NCBI GenBank assembly: GCA_008360955.1 | Contig: LUCM01001600.1 | Span: 90,863 to 154,862, forward strand | Length of the DNA: 64,000 nt | Source of the DNA: Fasciolopsis buskii | Lineage: Eukaryota; Platyhelminthes; Trematoda; Plagiorchiida; Fasciolidae | Direction of reading: 5' to 3' | Shown: piece by piece, positions 47,746-59,240 of the stretch | How positions within the stretch are numbered: position 1 is the first letter of the stretch | How the letters are laid out: every line of letters begins with the position of its first letter | Made by a program: the position numbers and the translations under genes | The notes under the pieces: generated by a model | Databases searched by the model: none | The model's input: only the letters and a program-made list of their open reading frames with translations | Told to the model about the DNA's origin: nothing

Positions 47746-50560
47746 TATATAAGCTTCTAAAACACCGAACAGTAAAGCTGAACATGAACGGAATTTGCTA
47801 CACACCATGGAAACTTTCAAAGTGATGGCACTGAAATTAATTTGGTGACGTGGTTGTTTTGATCCAAAATTTCGGATGAATTACCTGTTATCTTTGTTTT
47901 ATCCTGTGGTAGTTAAGTTGTGCTAATTCCCGCGACTTCTTATCGCGGGCTAACTTGCAATAACCTATCCCTAAGCAATGTTTTGGTACGATTCACCGGT
48001 CAATTCCTATTACGTATCAAGTATTTTGCATAGTACTAACTTTAATTCGCTTCAGAATCTCTATCCTGTGATGCAGTCTACATGCGTTCTCGTCATTCAC
48101 AGTCGCCCCATGCAAGTATAAAAGTATAAGTACTTTTTCTCATGACGGGCGCAACTGGCAGAAATTTGCCTGTATCCCAAAACAAAATCAACCAATTAGT
48201 GCAATTTGTTTGACAAGCTAAAATCGAGAGAACGTAACAGTTCATATCTATTCCAAGGTTCCCCCGGCATCTTCCCCAACCAGCTGGGAATTCTTTTGGT
48301 GATATTTGCAACAGAATTCTTCGCGGTCTGCGATCGATTCCTGCCCGACTGGTTGTTTAGATCGGGGTAATTAGTAAATTTTTACAATGGCATGGTGGAT
48401 TAGTTTCTGACCGAGTGACCTTGTCGTAAATTGAGTTTGTGGGCTATTTAATTTTTTCCTGTGGTGGTCATAAACCATATGCAGAATCCCCAAAGTGAGT
48501 GCGATTGAATTTGGTTAGATTATCCGTTTGATCTACTAAACGACCCACACGACATAAAAGTTCACGTGATCAACTCAGTTTTTCCTTCCCCTTTTCGCTG
48601 TTCACGTTCGGCTGCTTTTAATTCAAGGTGAATGTTTTGACTCGGACGAACTAACTAGAAATTTGGTTTTTGATATTTTCTCTTATCCTCTTTAGTAAAG
48701 TACAGTAAATTTCGCAAAAGGGTCAAGGTTGCCAGGAAGTAGTTTGGCGGAGATTGTCTTTCGAGGAATAGACCTGACCGAATTTGGTCGAGCGACCAGC
48801 GTAGCGGCGTTTCAACCTGAATTCACATTCTTATATCACTGGTCAAGGGCCGAGTTCAGCACCACGTTATATCGATAGTAAAGCGAAGGGGTTCAGGTTC
48901 AACGAGGATGATTTTATGATAGCCAAAGTAATTGGGTGCGGGAAGAATTACTTTCTCCTGTCGGAAAGCTCAACTGCTCGTCCACAATGGTTGACAGTTG
49001 TAGATGTTCTTGTTCGTTGTTTGGATGATGCAAAAGGGCTCCTACAATTCACTCCAGGTAATGCTAAATAATGACTTGATGCAAACTCTGAATTCCGAAG
49101 ATTTTCTAAAGCTCTAGTGCGAAAAGGTAAGCTGTAAAACATTTTCCCAACAACCATTCAATTATTTGACCACTTTGGACAGTTAGGGCATGGAGAGCAT
49201 AGTGCCTTGGGTCAAAGGAAGCGTGAAGGTCGCACGTAGCTTTATTTCAACAACAATGTTCAGTTCAGTCTGTGTGACCAATAGCCTTACACCAACGTGT
49301 GCTGGGTTTGGTTGCGACCTCACAGCATAAAGTACTCAAATAAATAAGAGGAAACAGCAAAAAATCGACTGCAAAATATTGAGAGAAACAACCATACGGA
49401 AGATAAATATCTGCGAGTGCAAGAGCTCCACTAACAAGTGCATTGAGCCACATAAACCATAATCTCTAACGATCATTTGGGAAAATCTCGTGGATCCCAA
49501 ACCTGCGGATGAAGCACTGGATCCGCAAGTCAATGAAAACAAGCCAGTAATCTGCGGGAGCTTTAGATGATGATCACTTTAATTGGACCAAGTGTGACTC
49601 ACATGCGTGGTACAATCCAGTTGAATCGGCTTACAAATCAAAATCATTTCACTCGAATAAGCAGGTTGAAGTCCTTCGTGTAAGAAGAAGCTCTTTTTTT
49701 TACAGAGAAAAGCAGACGAATTGGAGGAACAGCTCAGGACATTTGCGTGACAAGTAGATAGATAAAAATTTCAAACCATGGCTGTTTGATCAAGAAAGCC
49801 AAGGGCAGTTGGCATGATCTTTGTGCGAAACGCGGTGTCGATGATCACTAGTTTAAGGTAGAACAAAAGCTCACACGATTTTGTGGGGAAACAAATTATG
49901 CATCGAAACAAATTTGCAAGATGAAGCAAAGAGACAGTCTATCACACAAGATACATGGAAAATGATGCCAAAAAAAGAAAGATCCATAAAGCTGGTGATT
50001 CGAATAAAAAGACATGAAGATTCTTAGTCACTGGTTGGGCTTGAACAGAAACGCAGCCAAAAGGAGATGAAAACCTAGACAGGTAGGTAGTGAAAGCGGG
50101 TTAGACGTCGCTCTTTTCCATCGGTAAGAGAGAAATGACAAAGATGGAGAACGAGGTACATTGCTTACATATCCAAGAAATGGAAAACAAGGCTCTGTTT
50201 GGAAATGACATTGTTGCTTTGGATTTACGTTGCGCGCCCTCAACTTGCACGTATTTTTGTGCCATACGGCTGTCTCCTGAACACTAGCCAAGTGACTAAA
50301 ATGTGGTTTTTGTATCAATTTTTAATTCGACAAAACTGTACTTTCGAACACAATACTTACCATTTGTTCGCCCTCAAATGTAGAGGTGACTTCGCTTTAG
50401 TCAGCTTTATTAAAGCAAAAATTGAATGAAAACCTAAACCTGTTGACGTTTCGAGCAATTTGAATAGCAAGAGGTTAGGTGCCTTGTGAAACTGTACAGC
50501 TTGGGAGATCACTGTTCAGCTTACCACTAGGAAATGCAGAAGCCGACTCCTTCTTATTAG
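47746..50560. other. Gene-free stretch
   Basis: No gene recognised. At 50425-50485, minus strand, a GCTCGAAACGTC motif sits between ACCTAACCT and AGGTTTAGGT. It resembles the 3' part of a hammerhead, but no proper CTGANGA core is present. Confidence 0.45.
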
Positions 50561-50561
50561 A

Positions 50562-50690
50562 GATTGTCAGCTACAAATTCCCAGGGAGTAAGAAACAACT
50601 GCATAGTGCGTCCATGGTTTCCTGATGATGAATCGGGTATTTGTGCCATAAAACTAATCAATTCGTTTGAAAACTACTTCCCTGCTCCTC
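50562..50690 (+). mobile_element. SINE family 1 copy, strongly decayed
   Basis: The readable remnants are GTCAGCTACAAATTCCCAGG, AGAAACAACTGCATAGTGCG, TCCATGGTTTCCTGATGATG and AATCGGGTATTTGTGCC. They follow the order of the hammerhead and tail of the intact copies. The head is gone. Confidence 0.55.
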
Positions 50691-50954
50691 ACATTAATTA
50701 GCAAATCTTGGGTTAGAATTTCACTGCCGCCGGTTGACTCCTCAGTGGGCAGCTTTTAAATAATCACGGATCCATTCAGAACTATCGGTTAATGTTTATA
50801 CACTTATGGAAAAATAGCAATATTATTAATGGCAATACCGGAAAAGATTAGACAAACATCTATTTCTTGTCTGTTGATGCAAACCGTTTTGTTTAACCCG
50901 GCATAACTATTGACTAAAGCAATGGAAGATTGGGATTGAAAATAAGTGGACGTT

Positions 50955-51290
50955 TATTGTATTGTATTGCATTCTATAAATCTTCTGGTTTCACGGGTAC
51001 TGGGTAGCCTTTCAAGGGTAGAAATGTCACTATTCACAACGCTATGCAAAATTTAGTGCAGTGTGAGTCAGAAAATGTTGTTACAAAACTCGACCAGACC
51101 AGGTCGTTGTTTACTAGCGTGTGTTCCTCGATAAGATACACGATGGTTTCTTTTCGTAATAATTCTCCAGGGGTTAATACAAAATGAAGATCCCGTCCCG
51201 GGATACGAGGGACGTTGTCGAAGATGGTCTTGTACTGGTGCGTCGGGACATTCAATCCCTCTAACGAAGTTTCTTATAAGCATTTGTATG
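50955..51290 (-). pseudogene. Non-LTR retrotransposon 3' end, 5'-truncated
   Basis: On the minus strand two overlapping frames of about 70 codons run from 51283 to 51034, then a short 3' part ends in GAATGCAATACAATACAATA near 50957, the same tail type as CR1/L2-like copy B. The protein part cannot be placed in a known domain by eye. The assignment rests on the tail. Confidence 0.5.
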
Positions 51291-52479
51291 TTGGCTACAT
51301 GCGGTGTTCACGAGATCAGCAAACAAGCTGCAAGAAGTGATACCGGGAGATGCAAATGAACGGACTAAAAAAGGTATACAACCGTTTCAAATGTTTTGGC
51401 CATTAAGAACAGAGGGGTCTAACAAAGTCTCTTTGGTCTTTCGACAAATCTTCGCACTAGATCTGAGCTGGAAACCACTTCTAAACTAACGATGCTGTTC
51501 CTTAAGTTGGTTATGGATGTTCAAATTCTAGTATACGGTGGTTTATAACGGAGTAGCGCTTGGGAATTATGAAGTCACATTCAATGAATCCATTATAATT
51601 CTTTGGTTTCTTGCCTGCGTAACCCGGAGCCAAAGTGAAAATAGTCTTCCAATCTGCACTGCGAAATGCATTTAGGGATTGACTGGAATTAGTGAACCAA
51701 TTGAAAATAAATTCATCTTTGGTGTATACGGAATGTCCGGCTTAGATGCAACGACCGCTTTGAGCAAAATGACGGGGGCTCCATTTGGTTCACCGCTAGA
51801 CCCGGTGCTTGCTGAAATCTTCATGGGCCAAATTTCAGCACCATAAAAGACTTACCGTCATGTCGCAGCAAATGCTGTGGCAAACGAACTGTGAGCTGCC
51901 ATGTTGGTGTGGGTTCTGTAAGTGTTGATGTTGGTTGAAACGGTGTTTGGGCGATTTTCTTTTTGTTTTCCCTTTCAGATCTTGTCTTTTGTGAACTCCG
52001 TCGAAGAGTACTGTCAAGCGTGCATGTGACATTGCGCAGGTGAGATTTACTGTCCTGGAAATTTTGTTCCACTAACGTTTAGACAAAATGTTATACGCTT
52101 TTTCAATGCACGAAACACGAGCACATGTTCGGTTGATGCAATTGTCCAGGAGCTGGGAACTTTACGACATATCCACTTATGGATAACGGCTACGCGGAAG
52201 GATTTGTTCAGAAGTTTATGTTGTCGAGACTCACTGTGGCGAAAAAAACCGTACACAAGCCAAGTGATTGGGAAGATAGTGAAGATAAACTATTGCCAAT
52301 GCTGTTGCAGCACGATTTGGTGATACGGAGCACGTCGTAAACGACGATGCCTTCGAGGTGATCTACAGGGTCCCACGGAGTAGATCAAAACTGTTCAAAC
52401 AAAGACAATCAGCAATAGCTGGGGCTGGTACTGTGACAACTGTGCTTATTCCCAAACCACTGTGTTTTATCTTTTATTT
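51291..52479. other. Gene-free stretch
   Basis: No recognised gene or repeat. Chance ORFs are at most 83 codons. Confidence 0.45.
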
Positions 52480-52642
52480 TTTATTTCCCTTATTAATCAA
52501 ATAACAGTGTACGTCGTTTTTCAGGAAGGGGACCGCGGCCAACCGTGGGCTGTCCAGTGGGTAAGTTGACCGACGATGGGAGGATTCGAATCCCCCGAAA
52601 CTCTCATCCGAACGATCGTATCCACTTGACTACTGCCGGTCA
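52480..52642 (-). mobile_element. SINE family 3 copy
   Basis: The minus strand reads GGCAGTAGTCAAGTGGATAC (A box), GGGGGATTCGAATCCTCCC (B box, perfect T stem), GTCGGTCAACTTACCCACTG, GTTGGCCGCGGTCCCCTTCC, TGAAAAACGACGTACACTG and an AATAAGGGAAATAAA tail. It is among the best-preserved members. Its head end abuts a headless SINE-1. Confidence 0.8.
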
Positions 52643-52805
52643 TTCGTCCCGAGGTTATGTCCCGTTTCGGATTCGGTGGAAATGACTGTTGCTGATGATT
52701 CCTATCAAGGATGAAACAGCTACACAGTGGTTCTATAATTATTTAATGCTGCATTGGGATAGGTGCAACATCGTGAGGTGAAGTTCAACAAACCATTCAG
52801 AGTAC
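52643..52805 (+). mobile_element. SINE family 1 older copy, head truncated, variant tail
   Basis: Starts inside the head (ATTCGTCCCGAGGTTATGTC), then the hammerhead region 52678-52735 and a variant tail ATAGGTGCAACATCGTGAGG...CATTCAGAGTAC. The core CTGATGA, helix II and GAAA are preserved. The GTA cleavage side reads ACA and the closing strand is CAGTGG. The intact copy at 52806 follows with no spacer. Confidence 0.85.
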
Positions 52806-53018
52806 GCCCGGTAGCGTACTGGCTAAGGCGTTCGACTCAGAATCGTTCGTCTCGGGTTCGCGTCCCAGTTCGGGCGCGGTGGATATGCACTGCTGATGAT
52901 TCCTAACAAGGATGAAACAGGTGTACAGTGCTTCCATGGTTTCTTTATGGTGAGTTGAGCAATGATATCACATGGTGAATTATTTCATGTAAACATTCAA
53001 TCTCCTACTACTACATGT
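52806..53018 (+). mobile_element. SINE family 1 copy with full hammerhead fold
   Basis: Almost identical to the copy at 39177: same head, A box TAGCGTACTGGCTAAGGCG, B box GGGTTCGCGTCCC, same ribozyme, same tail to ATTCAATCTCCTACTACT. The near identity of these two copies, including the 45 bases upstream, suggests recent spread. Confidence 0.95.
52880..52936 (+). ncRNA. Type-I hammerhead ribozyme in SINE-1
   Basis: The same fold as 39251-39307: GCACTG (52887-52892) and CAGTGC (52926-52931), CTGATGA (52893-52899), helix II (52900-52913), GAAA (52914-52917), and GTA with the predicted cut between 52925 and 52926. Outer helix I is TGGA/TCCA. The U-U base of helix II is shared with the other copies. 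Confidence 0.87.
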
Positions 53019-53939
53019 AAACGTGATATTACTTGATGAACAGTCTAGTTATTAATTGGGCATTCTAAAATTTTATCCCACTACACAGTGGCTCAAATGT
53101 GTCTGGTACCGCTCCGATTGTCTTTCCGGAATCCCTTGGATCCACTACACATGCTGGAGCAAGAAGGTCGTGCAATGTACTTAATGATTAGGGAATAGGG
53201 CAACGATTTTTCCAACTAGATTAACCCAATAATTCTTAGCATAGAAACAATTCCAGTATTTATGGCCGACAGGTACCCTTCTGCCTGGATGTTTTAAAAG
53301 TCATGTTGTAGGGTTAGTACACGAGATCAACCTCAGTAACCACATGTATTCATTTATGTCGCTTAAATGTGATGGTTCAGCCCCGAACGGTCCATTTGCG
53401 TAAGGACATCAAATGAAGCTCTGCACTTCATCGTACGGCAATACAAGCAGTTATGGTACGATGACTTATTCCTCTTGTCTTTGACATACGTACGCAAATA
53501 AATGAATGGTTTCAGCTTACTCTTCATGTACATATACATTCTCACGTACGGGTCCGATCTGTTAACGGTGAAGCGAGTACACGGTTAGCCATGCCTGTTT
53601 GTGTCTCGATCTCAGCTACGTTTAAGTGCGAGTTGGAAACTTCAGTTGCATTAGGTAGTATGTTAACCATCACTCGCCGTTTCCTAGGCACACTCACGGG
53701 GACATGTGTGAACACGCGACTTGTTTCCCCAATACCATACCTTCCTTTAACAATATCGAGTTCGGTGAGGGGTTGGGAGTCATTCGGATGGCGTTTTGCT
53801 CAGAAAATCTTAGCAATTTCATTCCTCCTGCTTTCGGTACGTGTGTACATGGATGTTTTTCCATGGATATTTAGTCTTCAGCGTTGTGCTCATGTGCCTT
53901 TATGCGTGTCTACCTGTGTGTGAGTGAACTCTATCTCGG
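53019..53939. other. Gene-free stretch upstream of the channel exon
   Basis: The plus-strand ORF 53591-53923 (110 codons) has no recognised domain. I do not call it a gene. Confidence 0.45.
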
Positions 53940-54330
53940 GCGGGCAGTGCTTGGGTGACTGCCTGTCTGCCTGTCTGCCTGCCCCGTTTGTTCGTTTCGA
54001 GGCTAAACAAATGTCCGACTGAGGAAAATATTGAATTGCCTCCAAGTGTATAGTTGTCTATCAGTCAGTCCAGAACGACAAGTCGACCAAACAGTCAACT
54101 AACCGGCTTACAAACCAAACAACCAACCAACCAGCCACCTTACCACTCAACAAGCCAACGAACCAAACAGCCATAGAACCATAGAACCAGTTCATGAGCT
54201 GTAAAGTCAACTGCCTCCTCACTGGACACCTCGTCCACTGATCAGTTCACAAAATCCATCTGTCCAAAGACCCGACTACCTATCAATTTATACACCTATC
54301 TACCTATCTATTCGTCCGTGACGTTAACCA
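53940..54330. repeat. Cryptic simple-sequence region
   Basis: Clusters of GCCTGTCT (53960-53990), ACCAAACA/ACCAACCA (54105-54150), CATAGAACCATAGAACC (54170-54187) and CTACCTAT (54295-54312). Low complexity without long pure arrays. It lies 0.6-1 kb upstream of the channel ATG and might be part of the 5' flank. Confidence 0.65.
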
Positions 54331-54913
54331 GCTGGTTAGCAAGGTGGAGTATAAACCTAGCTACTCATTCGCCCAGAAAAACCTGACTCCATCTAGTAGC
54401 CAATGCGATTCGTTTTCCGAACTCTACTCGCGGATCACAACGCAGTCATTATGGCCTCCGTTTGACCGGACTATTGTGTTATTAAATATCTGCCGACAAA
54501 TTTGATCGGTACAGTTGAGTCGGATTCTTCAAAGGCACGGGAAAACCATATTGTCCTGTATATTGGTGAAAAAATTCTTCACTTTGATTTCTACAACGAC
54601 TACACCTGGATGACAAAAGGTCTGGCTATTATTCATGTTCCTAATGACAGCTAAGGAAAGGCCCACCTGACAGTCGACGCCTGTCTAGATTGGACCCATC
54701 CCGATTAATCGTGTACTGTTGGTGACTGACGTGGAAATATTTTGCAGCACGTATAACTGGGCCGGTTTTTAAAACCAGAGAAAAACTTTTTCATCATCCA
54801 CGCTTTCACTCGCTTAGTCTCCTGATTCACGTGATAGTCCAAATCATAATCATTTCCCACAAAATGCTGTTAGACACGGATGATTCAGATTGTCCAATCA
54901 GGCCATATTCCTG

Positions 54914-55410
54914 ATGTCGAAGTTGAACAACTCCGTGTTCGAAAGAGCGCGAGATAAACACGGTCCACGCAACCGACAACTCCAAGTCGAATCATTCTCG
55001 AATCACGGAAATCTGGCTAATGACATTCAAGACACAAAGGCCATCGTGGATTCCGGTCGAGGTACCGGCCACGCAATCGGCAGTGCTGCAGAGGAGGACG
55101 ACGGTGAATTGGACGAGATACATTTAACATCAAAAACCACGACGACAACAACGCAGACAACAGCAGCAACTACGACAGGGACAAAAGGAACAACAAGGAC
55201 ATTCCCAGCCCCACTGCCGTGCGAGTGTGTCATTCCCGGAGTTGTGTTCGACGGCAGTCCAAATGATACGTCCAGAGAGACTTCGATGCGAAGTCTGGCC
55301 AAACGCACTTTGCATATCGGCCTACCTGGGTTACAGCCGGCAAGTCACAAGGCGTTGTTCCTCTTCTCCGAAGAGAATGCCATTCGGAAATATTCGAAGA
55401 TAATTATTGA
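54914..55410 (+). CDS. First coding exon, Cav2-type voltage-gated calcium channel alpha-1 subunit (partial)
   Basis: Voltage-gated calcium channel alpha-1 subunits form the pore that admits Ca2+ on depolarisation; the Cav2 group drives transmitter release. The exon encodes 165 residues plus two bases. An acidic run (EEDDGELDE, residues 61-68) and a Thr-rich tract (75-96) come first. At 148-165 it has LFLFSEENAIRKYSKIII, closely resembling the segment just before transmembrane helix IS1 in Cav2 channels (animal Cav2: LFLFSEDNxxRKYAK). The start is the first ATG in frame after the TGA at 54881. A likely donor is GA|GTGGGG at 55410/55411 (phase 2), close to where vertebrate Cav2 genes split exon 1. 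After it the frame runs to a TGA at 55454-55456 without helix IS1. No further channel exon was found. The family is well supported; the donor is inferred. Confidence 0.8.
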
Positions 55411-58400
55411 GTGGGGATATCCTTTTCACAATTTGTCGCATTTACTATGCGTTTGATATTGAAGAACAAATAGGAGAGTAAGTCAGTATCTTAGCCTGGG
55501 TTTACGGTTGGTTTTCAAATCAGTAGAACAGACAAGTTACAAAGGGATGATCTTATCGTAGAATAATCAGACGGTATCCGACTGACAGTTGTGAAGTTGA
55601 AGAGATTTGCTTGGGTTTATTCGGAAAAATCGTAGTATTGTTTTATGAAAGTTTCGATATCCCTTTTAGGTTTGTATTCAGTACGTCGTCGAATGTTCAC
55701 ACCATTTAAAGCATACGTGGCAATACAACACTACAGCTCACACTGGCTTACCGGTGTTGGTGATGTCTTGGATGTCTCACAGTTTCGTCTTATCAATCCA
55801 CTTATAACCAACTCAGAAAAGGTTCTAAATAGGCGAATAATCTGGATGAAATAAGAAGGCATCAGATCAGAGGAAGGATGGATCAAGAGAGCAGTGAACG
55901 CCAACTGTATTATTCGTTGCTTCTATCAAGGATTCCAACCGGAAGAGTTTGAGCCCATTTACTCGGAAATTCGGCCGAGATTTTTGGAATTGACTCAGGC
56001 GGACTACTCACGGAGTCGTATGTTCTAAAGTATATGACAAAAGGAAAGTTTTAACGGTGATGTTCAAGAGGATTAAACTTCTGTCACGGGTCCGAGTCCC
56101 AGACTCGCTGGCCACTTTTACCTTGGAGGGCAACTCGTTGTCGTTCTCGTTACAGCATCCGATATTATTTGATTCTTTGCCACTCCAATTTTCACGCTTG
56201 TGGCTGCCCTCGTTCCCTCATTTGGCAGCCCCAGCGGCTATGGGTCGATCTACTTAAGCATAAACCACGTCGAGGAAAAAATACGAGTATAAGGGATAAT
56301 TTCCTCTCTCCTGCAGGTAGCATAGTTAATTTGGTAGGATTTGGGCCATTAATGATGGCCGCTCCGGTCAGTGGAAAACAATCTTCTATTCATTAGGGAA
56401 CTAAACAGATTTCTTTCTTAAAAACAGACCAGACAAAGTGTGTTCGAAGCCTATTTTGGAGGGAACGGATAAAAGCCGATTTAAATCTGGGTTCGTGCTT
56501 GTTCATGACAGACAAGATAATCAGTGCAATCAGAGGGCATTAGGGAATTCACTTGAAAAGGACAAAGTCTGTTTGGGAAACCCGTATTCACTCCTAGGTT
56601 GGTCCTATAAGGTTTAGTGAACGGAAGACTATTGGGAAAGTACAACGGATAGACGGTACTAAGTATGAAAGTGGCAACGCGCTTCAGGGAACATTTCGTC
56701 TCCTGACCCCCGAGAAATTCAGAGCTGTCTAATCAAATTGGAAAATACTCCATAATCCAGGCAAGCATTTTCAAACCGTTTCTCGAATTCTTTCAGAACT
56801 ACGTGAAAACTATTCGGAACTACCATAGGACTGGTGTTTTGGCACTCCGTCCCCATAGGTGTGGATTGTGAATTGTCTTGTATAGGGAACGTCTACTAGG
56901 GCTTGCACTGAGTTGTAGGGTTTGTCTGCTTATCTTCGACTAATTCGATAATGAACATCAGTTTCCTGGATCCGTTGCAACTGAGGCATTCTTTTGCTTA
57001 GTTCTCCCTTTCTGTGAGATGTTTTGAGACAGTTAGGGATACTTTGGAAACTGCGTGAAAAATGATGCACTTCTAACCGGCATTTTTGGGCAAGCTTTCT
57101 TATATCCGAATTACAATAGGGAACTGCCGTTCACCATACTGAATGTTGACTTGGTTGGGAAAAGATAGGCTAAATTTGATGAGTTTTAGATCTTTGGTGT
57201 TTCAAAAATGGACAAGTGAACCACTTGCAGAGTGTCTATCGGAAAAGAACACAGTTCGACGAACATACACACTCACTGGTTAATAATAGCGTAAATGCCA
57301 ATAAAGCAAACTTATTCTGACCACGTCTACAGGATGGGGAAACGACGAGTTGTTACAATTCCTAATTTGTATGCGTGTATATATGTTCGCGTACTTGTGT
57401 GCTTGAACATGTGTGTGAACATGATTACAGTTTAGGAAACGCACTTCATGCATATGCCTAGTATCCACAATGCCTAGTTTGCGTTTGTAGTCACTATAGA
57501 ATTGGACAGATTTTGACGATATTTTAAACTACTTAGTGCAAGGCTTAACTACCCATTTGACTTTATTCATTGTGTCGGACTTTCCGTATTCACATCACAC
57601 TTAATATGACGAGAATTTTGACGTTCGGTTACACGCGGAAATGAGGACCCAGATAAGGGATCAATTATTGTCTATCAGTGGCTGAAATTAGTGAATCACA
57701 CAGGAAACTAAATTATGTGGCCATAAATCTTGTATTATTTCCCATCCTATCGGATAATTCACTGTTTGAGACCTAGTCACTTTCATGTCACTTTAGTTGA
57801 GTGAGAATGGAATAAAAACACTTGTAGAATAAAAGAGAAATTTTGGCATGAACACTGGTATTTTACTTACATGTCTAGCTCAATGGACTTTTTTCTAACA
57901 TGAATACACCTGCATAAATTTGGATCATCGCGTTTCACAAGCAGCTATTGGTCCTTCCAGAGAGATTTTTATGAAATTGATTTGTGAATCCGGGCAGGTT
58001 GTTAGTTCTGCTTCATTTTTGACGCAGATATTCCCGGGGAATTTGTTCAATTGGATTTGAAAATAGAAAGTCAGTTTGCATTTTACCAAACCAGAACAAT
58101 TCAAAGCTTCAAGCTCAGATCTTTTGTACAATCCCCTTCTTGCCGGAAAATACTCTTGCCATTAGGCTATCGCGTTGCTTTGTCCTCGTTCAGTATGCAT
58201 CCATATGCGACAACATATACACAGGCGCACATTTTATAAAAAAACGACCTAATATAACTTATGAACCAAGTTGCACGTGCATACCGCGACGGGATGGACT
58301 AGCAAAAGAAATGGAATAACTTTTCTTACTGACCACAAGAGCGTGGCCAGAGAGTATGCGAATGAAATTAAATTTTACGTTGGATCGGGTTCACTGAGGT

Positions 58401-59070
58401 CTGACTGGCTATGTTGTTGGCATCGCCGTAGCCAAATAGAACTGAGATGATACAAATATTTCAGTGTATTATTGTTTATGACATATTGGCAATGTACAGC
58501 TCTAATCGCCTGACGTCGCCACTACGATTATTGATTTCTTCGGTCACATTTTTGTCATCCAACCTAAGAAAGCATGCTCATTGCTAGTTAGTCAGTCAGC
58601 TAGCCAAGTCATAGGTATGGGGATAAACGCAAACTATTGTTATTTATCAAACATTAATGGAATTGTTAGAAAAAGTAAAAATCAAAGATTTTGACCATGC
58701 CGAGCAGATATTCTGTGATTTAGAATGGTTTGTTTTTCCACTGGGGTAGCAACTAAAAACCTGGTTTGAATAACAGTTGATACACGAATTGTTGGACAAC
58801 AGAACAACAGGACAGGGCAGCCCCGCATTTTTTTGTTTTTCTTCAAGATCTTAAATAATTACCGTTAAGACGACCGATTCTTGCATCGGGCGTTGACCCC
58901 GTAACACATTCTTGTGTAAGACAAATGATGTTAACAAAATTGCTGGCTTTCGAATAGTTAAAACCCGTTATCCTCAACCAGGAAAAACCTGAAGCGTGAC
59001 TGGATTCTTTGAACAGCTAACCAGCTCATTTCGAACTTAGCAGAGCTGGACTTTTATCGATTTATCGCTT
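55411..59070 (+). other. Probable start of the large first intron of the channel gene
   Basis: No exon, RNA gene or repeat family recognised. The residues expected next in a Cav2 channel (helix IS1) were not found in any ORF downstream to the window end, so the intron is inferred to exceed 8.5 kb. A TG/AC-rich run lies near 57366-57425. Confidence 0.5.
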
Positions 59071-59074
59071 TACT

Positions 59075-59240
59075 TCCTTTATTATTGAAATAGCAATGTA
59101 CATCATTTTCCAGGAAGGGGGCCGCGGCCAACGAAGGGGTGCTAAGTTGGAAGGTTAACTGACGCTGGAAGGTTTCGAACCCGCGACCTTAAAGTCCAAA
59201 CCCCACGGCCTTGTCCTCGTGACTACTGAAAGTAAAGCAT
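59075..59240 (-). mobile_element. SINE family 3 copy
   Basis: The minus strand reads TCAGTAGTCACGAGGACAAG (A box), GGTCGCGGGTTCGAAACCTT (B box), CAGTTAACCTTCCAACTTAG, GTTGGCCGCGGCCCCCTTCC, TGGAAAATGATGTACATTGC and an AATAATAAAGGAAGTAAAG tail. One of the clearest members. Confidence 0.82.
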
